Positions 10,414 through 21,928 of a stretch of DNA of 64,000 bases are shown one piece after another (the first letter of the stretch is position 1; every line of letters begins with the position of its first letter). Made by a program: the position numbers and the translations under genes. This DNA is from Cephalotus follicularis (lineage: Eukaryota; Streptophyta; Magnoliopsida; Oxalidales; Cephalotaceae): contig BDDD01002689.1 of NCBI GenBank assembly GCA_001972305.1, positions 248,001 through 312,000 of the forward strand. Direction: 5' to 3'. Under the pieces are notes generated by a model that was given only the letters and a program-made list of their open reading frames with translations, was not told the origin of the DNA and did no database searches.

Positions 10414-12431
10414 ATCAGAGCCCCCTAATTAACACCAATTGGACCTTACTTTTTATGTTTGATGGCTTGATTGACTGTTTGTATAGTGGCCAAAATTTTT
10501 AGACTCCCAAACCCTAAGTGAATTTCAGAATTAAAACAATTGGATTGTGTTATAATTTACTTGGTTAGACCAATTAAGTGAACTAATGTAATTGAAAAAT
10601 TAGTGGAATGTTTGGGGATCCAAAAATATGTACATAGGTTGTTTATGGTGCATGGGTCATTCAAACAGTCCTAGGTACAATTTAGGATCATAAACAGGGC
10701 CTTAAAAGATCAATAAACTATTTTTCAAGTGTCAGGAATTTCTGCATTAAAACTACGTGTGTGCAGACATTTCTGCACATATTTTGAGCACTGTTTAGTG
10801 CAGATTTTCTGGCAGAAATCACACAGTATGATTGAACAGTTTACTGTAATCTTACTACAGATTTTTCTGCAAAGTTACTGGTAGTTTCTGCACTATTATT
10901 GATAGTTTCCTGCACAATTCCTGCAAGTTTTCTACAGCTTTTTCTACACAGTTTTCGCACAATTTCTAGCAGATTTATTGCACGGACTGGACATGCACAT
11001 ACTAGGCTGTTTGGGAAGAAATTAAATACACTTATGCATTTAGTTCACCTATATATAATGGAGTTAATTCTTAGAGAAATATAATAATAGTTTGGAACAA
11101 ATATTTAAACTGCATATTTACTTAAATAAAATTTAATGGTTGGAACATAAATTTGCATAGATTGCAACTATTAATATGGGTTGCTAGATTTTATTAATCT
11201 ACTCGGAGTTATGTTTATTTTTGGCTACTAATTAAATCGACAAACTATCGAATATTAAAATTACGTGTGTTGATTCAAATTTAAATATTAGATATATTTA
11301 ATTTGAATGTCTTATACATGAATGATAGGCTTGGGACTAGACCTAGCTTTTGGTTTCTTTCATGGATGAATTTAAATTACTTTAATTACTTGGATTTCAT
11401 TTGGTCTGTAATAAGGTTGCATGCACGCACCATAACTTCTCATCCTTATTTAATTCTCTCTAGAATAGAATTCTCTTCTCCCTACAATTGTCTTTTAGAA
11501 CATTGGATGTAATCAAAGATGGAGCTGCAAAGGAGCTTGAATTGGAGGATGAAGGAGATTGCAAGACCAAGTCAAGGCCATGTATGCATGGTGAAAATTT
11601 GTAATAAAGTAGTTTTAAATAGTTAACCTAGGAGACCTAATGATCACGTAGGATCGAGTGATCACTTGTAGTTTATGTCCCAAGTCTGGAAGTTTTAATT
11701 TTATGTTGGACATAGGATGCATGAGATTGATAGTCCAAACACGTCAAGCATGCTTAGCCTTTACAAATTGCATTTGGAAGATCAAATTGGATTTTATAAA
11801 TGGTTTGGTAATATTTAAAATTTGTGAGACCTTAAATTCCTCCAAAGTAAAATAATAAGTCCATAAGCGGTGGGGGCACATGGTAGTGACCCGTTGTTGG
11901 CCTTCCATGATTCTTGTTGAATGGCGTGGATGTATTGTGGATGGTGAGTGACAGCTAAGGTCCGGCGTATGACCATTGCTGTTAAATTGTACTGCAAGGC
12001 ACTGCAAGGAGATGACTATGTTTTGCGCCTAAACATGGACACGTGTGGGTGTTTCAAAATGAGTTAATTTCTTTGAGGATTGTGGGTCCTGACTTTAAAC
12101 TGGCTCTCATGGTTTGTACAGCGACAGTTGAAACGATACTGAGCCGGGAGGCAAAATGTATGATCGGATCTTACATTGCGAGGGTTGGACCATCAGTGTA
12201 AACTGACGCATGTGTCTACCTATCTTGATATTATGGTTTGTACGATGACAATTGAGATCATAGTATTCTGAGATAGATTACGATCTCCACTAGGAGGTTG
12301 GAGCCTTCTGAATTACACAACGGGGGTATGGGATACGATTAGAATTGTGGGAGGAGTGGTTATAACATAAATTTTGAATAATCTGCCAATTTTACTCTCT
12401 TCATTTTCTTTTTAGTTTGTTAAACATATAT
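10414..12431 (+). other. Copia leader remnant after LTR B, gag lost
   Basis: Begins with a partial initiator-Met primer site (ATCAGAGCCCC). 11860-12360 is homologous to the leader of the complete Copia element at 22990-23490 (shared AATAATAAGTC start, TGACTATGTTTT, a CACGTGTGGGTGTT-type block, CCCACTAGGA-type block, and GGGTATGGGATACGATTAGAAT near the end). The gag start expected next is missing, because another LTR begins at 12432. 10430-11850 shows no recognisable feature except repeated 'tttctgca' phrases at 10740-10990. Confidence 0.5.
12101..12267 (+). other. Two diverged leader hairpins with 21-nt loops
   Basis: 12227-12267 has a ten-pair stem (with G-T wobbles) around a 21-nt loop starting TTTGTACGATGAC. 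12101-12146 has a 21-nt loop starting TTTGTACAGC, with an interrupted stem whose outer part pairs GGCTC with GAGCC. They occupy the positions of the second and third hairpins of the complete Copia leader (23244-23289, 23355-23395). Confidence 0.55.
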
Positions 12432-14850
12432 TATTAGATAGGGGTGTCCCTGCATGCCACGTGGTAGGTTTATGATTGTATATATACACTCCTAATTTAT
12501 AAAATTCTCAACTCTATTCATGTTCAATGTGCATATTAAATTCAAAATGGAATTTGCTATATGCATTATCCCCACCATAACTATGGAATCAGATTAATTA
12601 ACACATTAACTGAAGACACATATAGCGCTTTATCGAACAAGGGTTGGATCTCGTGCCTGGGAGGTTGTGAGAATGAGAATCTTACTCCTTTCTGACAAAA
12701 TGTTACAAGTCATAGATTCACTTTCTTACGGAAATTAATGAACCGTAAAGTATTGTCGTGTTACGCTTGCTCCCGGGTTATGTGGAGGATGGATTCTCTC
12801 ATTGCCAATTGGGTTTACCCTAAAGCTCGTACATGGTGCATGGTGGGAAGCATGACACTGAACTGACCCAACATAGGAAACCTATCTGGATAGTCAATTC
12901 CTTTGTCGATATAATTCCTATAGTCTCGGAAGTGTATAGCCAAAGGTGGCTTGTAGGCCATACGTGACTTGCGTTGTGTCCATAGGCTTGAGCGGCTGGT
13001 ATGCATTGTGTAGTAACCGCTTGGCTTTGATTTTAGCCTTCCTCAACACTAGCCAGGTGCTGGCAAAAAGGTTGTCTTTGGGTCTTGTGGGAGCTGCATT
13101 GAGATGTAAGGGCGAGTGCGCAACAGGGGATCGTCATACCGGTAAAGAAGGTGATAGGCTCTACAATATCTTTGTCCGTTCTAGACTTAAAGACCTTGCC
13201 AGGCGGAGGCAGACTAGAAACGCGGTTTCCTGGGAAGTATGCCGATAGTCTTAGTGTGAACATAGATTTATAGTTATCAAGAAATTTATCTAGGATTGAC
13301 ATTTATCCAAACCCTAGGCTGTGGTCATAGCCAATTATGATAAGGAATACATGTCACATAAACCGAAGATAAGATTAAAGTAGTGGTTAACTGGCTAACA
13401 ATTGATAGACATGGATGTTCGGTCCATGGTTCCGGGGGATGATTGGGAGTCATACCGGGGCTGTTTTAATAGTCGGGGACTATTAGGATGGTCGTACCTG
13501 AACTTTGGGATGTTATGTGAAATTTATCATTGTATCGGGGTCCAACCTAGCTTTCAGGTCCTATCTTATTCTGGAACAGGTTGACGTGTATGAAACACAA
13601 GTCATTTAGTGTGAAATTAACATCTGGCAAATGTTACTTTCTAGTGTCCATTTTATTTGCTGAACATATATAATTTCTTTAGAAGTGAGTTCATGCATGG
13701 CCATAATAGAATGTTTCGTGCAAAGGACTCCTTGTGGAACTTGTAAGTGCATCGGGCATTTACATGTAGAAAGAGCATTAGGGCCTTTATAGGTCTTATT
13801 GGAGAAGTGGGCAATGCATTATTCATTCCCAGAAGTGGGCCGAATTTTAGGCTTCAAATGGTGATCATTCGGGGTTGCTTTCAATTTTGGACTTCATGAA
13901 TATTACTTTACTAGTTTTGTTTACTAAAGCCCAATTCATTTATTGGCCCAATTTTTGCTAAGGATGGCCGGCCATATGTGAATTAAAAGAGAGAAATTGG
14001 TGACTCATGAAGCTTATGAATTAAAGCTTTGTACATATATCTTTAACTATTCTTTCTTAAGACTTAAGATATTTTGAGTATGACTTACACAACAGACTTC
14101 CCAATTCTCTCTTTGCAACTTCACCCTTGCACTTCCTCTTCCCTTTCTCTCCTCTCTATGCCGTGAGCTTTCTTCTCCATTGAAGAACTTGAAGGAGCTT
14201 TGAAGCTTTTTGAGAGAAAATAACCCTACAATCATCTTTTCACCCTCCAATTTCTTTATAGGTGGAGATATTTTCTTCCATGGATTATATCTTTACTTGT
14301 AAAGATTTTTAGTTTAACTTTAAACATTTCAAGCATTCACAAAGTCTTCTAGCTGTGTGTATCGGAGGACCTTTTGTGAAGACATAAGTTTTGGTTTTAA
14401 CTTTGGAGGATCACAAAAGTGGAGGAAGGCAAAGAATTAGGTAATGGTTCTAATTCTCCTCTTTAATCTTCATTGTGTTGATGATTTTGTGTTGTTTATA
14501 TGGTCGGTTACACCCTTTTCTTACAGGTTTGTAACCCTAGAAAACACTAAGGGTTTTTCTAGATTAGAGTTTCAGGTGTAGCCTTTGGTGCTAGGGTTTT
14601 TGGTGTGTTACCCTACCACCATTTTGGAAGAGAACAAAGCTAGGGTTTGTGTAACCCTAGCTCAACCCGCCCCTCCTCCTTGCCTGGGATGGTTCAATTG
14701 ATAACCTAATTACAGATCCTATGGCCTATTGGAACAATTATGGACTTGACATTTATCGTATCCCGCTGATTGTGATTAAAAAGTTTTAAATGTTAACCCT
14801 AAACCCTAATCCCCTAAATGTTCCAAGCCCTCTTTAGAGCCATTTCATCA
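12432..14850 (+). mobile_element. Copia-family LTR D
   Basis: Starts TATTAGATAGGGGTGTCCCTGC, a diverged form of the TGTTAGAT start at 7491. It carries the family core at 12540-13600 and ends TTTCATCA. TTGTATCAGAGCCC (14853-14866) follows, close to the initiator-Met primer site. CT-rich and 'aaccctaa' sequence at 14090-14820 precedes the end. No coding frame is credible. Confidence 0.6.
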
Positions 14851-15328
14851 AGTTGTATCAGAGCCCTTGATTAGGCTCAATTAGACCTGGTTTTAATGTT
14901 TAGTGAGTTGCCTTTATTTGTCTTAATGTTGGCCTAAAAATTGGCACTCTAACCATAAAAGTGAAATTGGAAATTTTAGGTCATTTGGAATGTTCAATTC
15001 AAACTGATTTTTCCAATTGTTAGAACTATTGTTAATGACTAATTAAATGGATAGTTTGGTCATTCAAAGATTAATAAGTTGGATGTTAATGGTGCAAGGG
15101 AGAAATCTAACATCCTCGTGTACGATTTAGTATTTCAAAAAGACCATGAAAAGTCATTAAACATGCGTTTAAAAGAATCGTAAATTTTTGTTCGAAAGTT
15201 GGTTACGTGAGGTGAATTCTGCCTAGATTTTTTTGCACTGGTGAGTGGAGATTATCCGATAGTTACCCAAAGCAGAAAATTGCACTGGTTAGTGGCAGTC
15301 TTAGTACAGGATTATTCTAGTCAGTTTA
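14851..15328 (+). other. Primer site and truncated leader after LTR D
   Basis: Primer-site-like TTGTATCAGAGCCC at 14853-14866, then noncoding sequence including phrases shared with 10430-10900 (for example 'ttggggatc'/'gcactggt' contexts). It is cut off at 15329, where the minus-strand chromovirus LTR starts. Confidence 0.45.
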
Positions 15329-16638
15329 TGTAATGCCTCCGATCCGAGTCCGCTAAATGCTCAAAGCGAACCTCGAGGAGTCAGTGCGTTACGTGAGGTG
15401 AACCATTACATCTTTTAGCACTCTTGTCTAATGCTAACATATTCCATTAATTCTCGTAATTTACAACATGTTCTATGACTTTGAATTCAAACTTCAAGCA
15501 TCATCATCTTATCTAAAGATGTCGTAAACCATCACATACATATACTATTACATTTCAACATCCATTGTCATAAAATATTACACAACGGACAAAGACATGA
15601 TTCTATTACATTTCAAAATCAATTTATGCAAACACTATTGCATAGCACATTTCTTTCTAAACTTCTTCTTATGAGCTCCCTCTGAAGCTCGCATTCTTCA
15701 TTAAATCAGTTCCTGAAAACATTTTATTTGAAAACAAAAACATTGAAAGGAATGAACTTTAAATAGCCCAGTAAGGTTTGTGATAGTAAACATACTTTAT
15801 TCTATCTCATTCTCTAATTATCATACATAATAAAAACATTTCATAACATTTAGAGGTTATAAAAATTTAATGAACCCTTTCAACTCCGCTTCATCGGGGC
15901 ATTGTGCGCTCCCCTATTACTATCTTTACATCACATGCATGTCCATGAGCTTCTCACTCCATTAACATTAATCCATCTCGGATTATTCCTCCTTGAATCG
16001 CAATCCCAGAGTGGTTCATTTCATTTCATTTCCTTTCATAATTCATAAAGCATTTCTCTTCATTTGCGTAATTAACTCAAATGCATTCATAAAACAGCTA
16101 TGCATAACATTTCTAAAAGTAGTATTTCATATAGAAATAATCATTTTCACCGAAAATATAAAACTGTGAATTTAAATAAGACATATCAACGATTACAGAA
16201 ACCTAAAGTTTATAAGATTTGACTGAGAAACGAAACTGCTATGAATTTTTAAAGTCGCTGGTTCCATATACTAGCAGTACAGGAGCAGTAAAATAAAACA
16301 TGGATTTTCATCAAGAATGCAACAGAATTTCAGGATGTACAAAACATAACAGTTAAAGAAGACATGTTGAAGTTTCCTAAACATTAAACTATTTGAAATT
16401 TCATCAAGAAATGAGCAAGATATGAATAAAACAATCTGCTACATAATCTTAGAAAATAACAGAGGAACTTTGGTAAAAATGGGTATTGAATTTCCTTACA
16501 TTGGTTTAGATTTCCTTATCTCCTTCTCTTTTGGATTTCTCCTTTTCAATCTCAACAAACAACACTCTCTTCTCAGCTAAACTAACTGAATTCAGCTCAC
16601 AAGCATGGATATATAGGCTGAGTTACTTGGGGAGAAAG

Positions 16639-16691
<53 letters not shown>

Positions 16692-17319
16692 AGTCACTCT
16701 TTTAGTTGTCCATGTGCCTAATTCCACCAATCCAATGGTGACACTTGGCATACCAACATAAAATATCTGGTTTCCTCTCTCCCTGGTTTGACACTTGTCA
16801 ATTATTTATATTAATTAATCACTAAAAGAAAAAAACTAGATTTGGGCAACTGGTCTGCAGACCGGGCATCAGCGCTTCACTTCCAAGCGTCGCCACTCAA
16901 GGGTTTCATCCAAGTCGACTGGAAATGCTTGACTTCAAAGCATCAAAGCTTACATTTAGAGAGTCGTCGGTTTCATCCAAGCGCTGCCTCTTTCATTGAA
17001 TCGGCGTCGGTTGGAGGAGTTTGTCCAAGTCGAAAACCCCTTGTCTTTAACCGACGTTAGAAGATGTCTAAGCATCGATGGTTTACCTTCAAAGCGTCGT
17101 CGCTTTAATAAACCATCGTTGCTTAGGTGACTTTGTCTTGGCCTGTCAACATTAGAAGCATCCGTTTGATGGTTAAGGCTAAGCGCTGACGCTTAAAACT
17201 ATACCATCGATACTTTATCCCCTTAAACGGCGCTTTCAACATAAAACATGATGTAAGCCAGATACAAAGTAAAAGAACATACTTCTTAACATTATCATTC
17301 AAAATTTCTTGTCATTACA
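15329..17319 (-). repeat. 3' LTR of minus-strand chromovirus 1 (Tekay-like)
   Basis: On the minus strand the LTR starts TGTAATGACAAG at 17319 and ends GGCATTACA at 15329 (TG...CA). Directly upstream on that strand is a polypurine tract (AAGGTGGGTAGAA, 17320-17332), as expected between pol and the 3' LTR. It contains a (CT)n run at 16644-16687 and a dyad-rich block at 16860-17220 (AAGCGTCG, GTCGAC, CATCGATGG, GCGCTGACGC). Open frames inside are not gene-like. Confidence 0.75.
16644..16687. repeat. (CT)n microsatellite
   Basis: About 22 uninterrupted CT units; length is likely polymorphic. Confidence 0.95.
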
Positions 17320-17357
17320 TTCTACCCACCTTACAAAAAATTTTCCCTCAAAATTTG

Positions 17358-19687
17358 TTATACCTTAGACTTAAAAAGATAAGGGTACTCTTGTCTCATG
17401 GTATCCTCCAACTCCCAGGTGGCCTCTTCAACTCCATGGTTTTTCTATAAAACTTTTACTAATGTAATGGTCTTCGTTCGCAGGACTTGTTCTTTATAAT
17501 CCAGGATTTCCATTGGTTGCTCGTTGTATGACAAATAGTCATATACTTGTATCGGTTCCGCTCTTAGAACATGAGAGGGGTTGGCTATATACTTATGGAG
17601 TCAGGATACATTGAACACATTGTGAATGTGGGAGAGACTTGGTGGCAATGCAAGCCTATACGCAACCTCTCATATTCTTTCAAAATCTCAAGTGGTCCAA
17701 TGTATCGAGGACTGAGTTTTCCTTTCTTGCTAAATCTCATAACCCCTTTCCATGGTGATACCTTAAGAAAAACATGATCGCCCACATCAAATTGTAGCTC
17801 TCTCAATATTTTATCCGCATAGCTCTAGTATCTACTTTGGGCAGTTAAGAGGCATTTCAGAATCAACTTCACCTTCTCAATAGTTATTTGCACCATTTTG
17901 GGTCCCAGAAGCTTCCGTTGACCTACTTCATGCCAACATATCGGCGTTTGACACTTCCGTCCATAACGTGCTTCAAAATGTACCATTTGTATGCTAGCTT
18001 GGAAGCTGTTATTGTAGGCCAATTCAATCAGAGTAACATGTTGTTCCCAACTTCCTTGAAAATCTATAACACAAGCTCTTAGCATGTCTTCCAATGTTTT
18101 AATAGTCCGTTCTGATTGCCCATCAGTCTAAGGGTGGTTTGAAGTACTAAAGTTCAGTCTTGTACCCAAAGCATTTTGTAGACTCTTCCAAAAGCATGAT
18201 GTGAAACGGGGGTCTCGATGTGAAACTATAGATACAGGTACACCATGTAATATGATAATCTCTTGTTCATAAATCCTTCCAACTGACTCAATAAATGACT
18301 GTCCTTGATTGGTAAAAAATGAGCAGATTTTGTTAATCGATCCACAATCACCCATATTGCGTTATTTCCTTTAGCTATCCTTGGAAGTCCGGTTACAAAA
18401 TCCATACAGATATGTTCAACCTTTCATTCAGGTATGGGAAGCAACTGCAGAGTCCCCTTTGGCAAATGATGTTCCGCCTTCACTTGTTGACAAACGAGAC
18501 ATCTTGACAAAAAGCACGCAATTTCTCTTTTCATATTATTACACCAATAGAGATCTCGTAAGTCTCTATACAATTTTGTACTCCCAGGGAGGACTGAAAA
18601 ATTCAAACTATGTGCTTCCATTAACACTTCATTCTTCAAATCGGCATTAGATGAGACACACAGTCTTGAATCAAATCGCAGTACGCCGTCAACTCCCATA
18701 TTAAAACGTGATATTTTTTCATTCCGCACTTGGTCTGCTATCTCCTTCAATTCTAGATCCTCAAACTGACTTTGCTTTATTCTTTCAAATAGAGAGGGTT
18801 GAGCTATAACTTGAGATAAGAAAGCTCTTTCTCCTTGTCATCTTACTTCCAAATTAATCCTTAGTAAATCCCTTATCAATTCTACCTGTGAGGTGATCAT
18901 CATAGCCAAATTCCCTGTGCTCTTTCGACACAAGGCATCTGCCACAACATTTGCTTTTCACGGATGGTACTGAATAGTGCAGTCGTAGTCCTTGATAAGC
19001 TCTAACCATCTCCTTTTCCAGATGTTTAATTCTTTTTGGGTGAAAAAGTATTTGAGACTTTTGTGATCGGTGAAGATATCACACTTCTCTCCATATAGAT
19101 AGTGTCTCAAAATCTTTAACCCAAAGATAACTACAACCAATTCTAAATCATGGGTAGGATAGTTCTGTTCATGCGATTTAAGCTGTCGAGAAGCATAAGC
19201 GATCACTTTCAATTAAAAAAAAAAAAAAAAAAAAAATAAATAACAAAAAGAAAAAAAATAAAAAAAAAAAAAATAAAAAACAGAGAAAAAAAAAAATAAT
19301 TAAAAAAAAATCAACATAAAAAAAAAATACAAAAAAAAAAATAAACAATAAAAAAAAAAAAAAAAAATAAAAAAAAAAAAAAAAAAAAATGTAAGAGGGT
19401 TCGCAATGTGAGAGAAATTTTCTACAAACCTTCAATGGTAGCCAGCCAGTCCTAAGAAGCTTCGTATCTCATTTACCGTTGTTGGTCTCTGCCATTCTCT
19501 TTTCGCCTCTGTCTTGGCGGGGTCTACTGAGATACCTTCCCGTGCGTTCACGTGTCCTAAGAAGGATACCTCCTTTATCCAAAACTGGTATTTTTTGAAC
19601 TTAGCGTAGATCCGTTCCTTCCGTAGTGTTTGTAACACCCGTGTTAGGTGCTTCTCATGCTCCTCTCGTCTCCTTGAGTATACTAGT
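17358..19687 (-). pseudogene. Chromovirus 1 pol, C-terminal part (RT end, RNase H, integrase, chromodomain)
   Basis: On the minus strand this gives, in order: the RT end (RKERIYAKFKKYQFW, FLGLAGYH), RNase H ([31 protein letters not shown]), the integrase zinc-binding region (LYRDLRDLYWCNNMKREIA, CLVCQQVKAEH), the integrase core ([24 protein letters not shown]), the DHVFLKVSPWKGVMRFSKKG segment, and a chromodomain-like end (HGVEEATWELED, RQEYPYLF) with a stop at 17358-17360. This order and the chromodomain point to a Tekay-type Ty3/gypsy element. It is dead: stops follow the RT 'GYH', interrupt the integrase before TDGQ, and replace a tryptophan in the chromodomain. The first catalytic Asp of the SDRD motif is His. 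An A-rich tract replaces the RT-RNase H junction. The N-terminal RT half lies at 29834-30245, beyond the Copia insertion. Confidence 0.85.
19215..19389. repeat. A-rich tract inside chromovirus 1 pol
   Basis: About 175 bases, mostly A with scattered T, G and C. It replaces roughly 90 codons between the RT end (19390 onwards) and RNase H (19212 downwards). It is neither a tidy poly(A) tail nor a microsatellite, and could be a degenerate insertion or an assembly/polishing artefact. Confidence 0.85.
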
Positions 19688-21915
19688 TGTTAGATATAGT
19701 GACCTGACAAGCCATTAGATGGGTTGTCATATTATATCTTATCTTGTATGAAACAATCTTATTCATTGTATATATGATATGTGCTAATTCGTTATGGCTA
19801 TATCACTTGTGTTCTATCACTTAATTGAAGTAGTTTATTATTTACCTGCTTACACTTGTGATGCCCTGACATAAGGTTGGATGACTAGCATGGAGGCTGT
19901 GCGATTGGTTACCTTATTCCTTATGTCGAATTAGTTCCAAGTCATAGGTTCACTTTGTGGACATTAGTGAACCGGATAGACTTGCGCGTATGTTGCCTAC
20001 TCATGGAATTGAAGGATGGATTCTCTCACTACCATCTGTGTTGGACACTAGGGCAAATACGGGGTGCGCAGTGGGAGCGTGTACACTGAACAGGACCTAC
20101 GTAGGAGATACTATTTGGATAGTCGCTATTCTCGTGTCAGTGGTGACTCCTACTTGTTGCGATTTTGTATAAGTGATGATCACTTAGCGAGTTCTCAAAC
20201 TCGTCTAATCCTTAGACCTGAGCGACTGCTCTATATTGTATGGAGACGGTTATGCTTTGATCTCCACCTTACCCACTCCTCGCGCAGGGCTGGCAATCGT
20301 GTGGTCTTTGGGTATGATCGAATCTACACGAATATAAGTGAGTGCGCAATATGGGATTGCCACACCGGAGCGAAGGTGATCGGCTCTATTATGATCTGAT
20401 TATACTTTGGACTTATGAACTCCTTGGCCAAGGTTAGGTAGATTAGAAATTAGATTTTCGGAGAGTTTACCAAAGGTCCCAACAATGATCAGATATTTTA
20501 GCCATTGAGGTATTGCCCAGGGTTGACACACATCCTTACCCTAGACCTCAATCGGGGCCAAGTATGACAAGGGATTATACTACACGTGAATCGACAATTT
20601 AAAAAATCTAGGGTTTATGAGGTGTGTAATAAATTATGGAAAAATTAATTAGATTGATTTTTCCATCTGGATAATATTAGATATTATTCTGAGAGCATTT
20701 AAATTGGTCTAGAACCATTTAGAATGGCTAAACCGAACCCTAGGGGTATTTTGGTAATTTATGAACACCTCCGATTTTAACCAAGATTTTATAGGGTCCC
20801 TGCCCAATAATGATTAGTTCTTTAATATGTTGGACATATTAAGTTTTGGTGTCAAATATCAGTTATGTGGATTTTACATTTTGTGGAAACAAATTTGTTT
20901 GATCTTACTTAATCAATATTAGAAGAGATTAAATAAGTTGGACTTATACTCAAAATGCTTTATACACCAGTCAAAGCATCGACGCCCTCTGGGAAAGTGT
21001 CGACGGATTCCTTTAGACAAGGCCTCGACGCATTCAGGGAAGCGTCGAAGCTTAAGGCTTATATAGCGTTGATGACTTTTAGAAAGACGTCAACGTTTAG
21101 TGCCATGTAATCCATAAGCGTCGACGCTATTGTTGAAAGCGCCGACGCTTAGCACGGGTTGTGCAGCCTGTGCATGATCTCACTTCATGGGCACGTTTTC
21201 TCTCACATTTCCAGCAGTTTTCTCCCATCACTGTACATTATGGAAACATGGGGAACATGGCTACAGACTTCTGGGAGTGAGGACCATGATCCCATGTTTG
21301 TGCGAGAGTGGGAGAGAGGGAATGTGGGCTGGTGAGAAGCTAATTATGCAGAAAATGTTTTGGCTTTTTAAGGTTGGTTTTTGCTGGGCAAAATGAGAAG
21401 AGTATTCCCTCTGCACTTAGAGTTTTCCTTCACCTACAAACACCAAGCAAGTTACTTATCTAGGGTAGATTGTTTTTTATTGCATTAATCAAACTCAATT
21501 TTCCTTTTTATAAGTTTTGAGAGAGAAAGAGAGAGTACATAAGGAAACTGTTTAGTTTCTTCCTTCTGGTGTGCATCTGCTGGGAGCAGTAGCTGAACGT
21601 TTTGGAGGGCAGTAAAGAAGGAGTCTTCGCAAGCTAGGAGCGGCAAAGGCGAATGAGCCAATACCCGTAGGAATATCTCCTTGTCTCCCTCTCTAGGTCC
21701 CATGTTTGTGTATCACCATTACTTGCTATAGTGACACCAATTCAACTCTTGTGTTGATATGGTGATCCATGTGGCTTGTGGTCAAGCCATAATGGACTGT
21801 TTTTGCTGTTGTTGGGTGTTCTTCCGCTGCATATTTTGTTGTATTTTTTTTTGTTCTACACCCTTTGCACCTTAGTCCATTTATGGCATTGGAATTGGTT
21901 ATTCTGATTCCATCA
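19688..21915 (+). repeat. 5' LTR of the Copia element
   Basis: 2228 bp, TG...CA. It contains a GCGTCGACGC-type dyad array at about 20975-21155 followed by the promoter-distal part of the LTR. It pairs with the 2231-bp 3' LTR with many scattered differences, so the insertion is not recent. Confidence 0.95.
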
Positions 21916-21916
21916 G

Positions 21917-21928
21917 TGGTATTTGAGC
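21917..21928 (+). other. Degenerate primer-binding site (tRNA-iMet)
   Basis: TGGTATTTGAGC, one base after the 5' LTR; matches TGGTATCAGAGC at ten of twelve positions. Confidence 0.7.

Noticed and set aside
14795-14815. Telomere-like AACCCTAAACCCTAA
   Set aside because: Only two units, in a recurring LTR-end phrase also seen at 4975; not a telomeric array.
19178-19435. Phe-rich frame on the minus strand
   Set aside because: It is the complement of the A-rich tract, not a protein.
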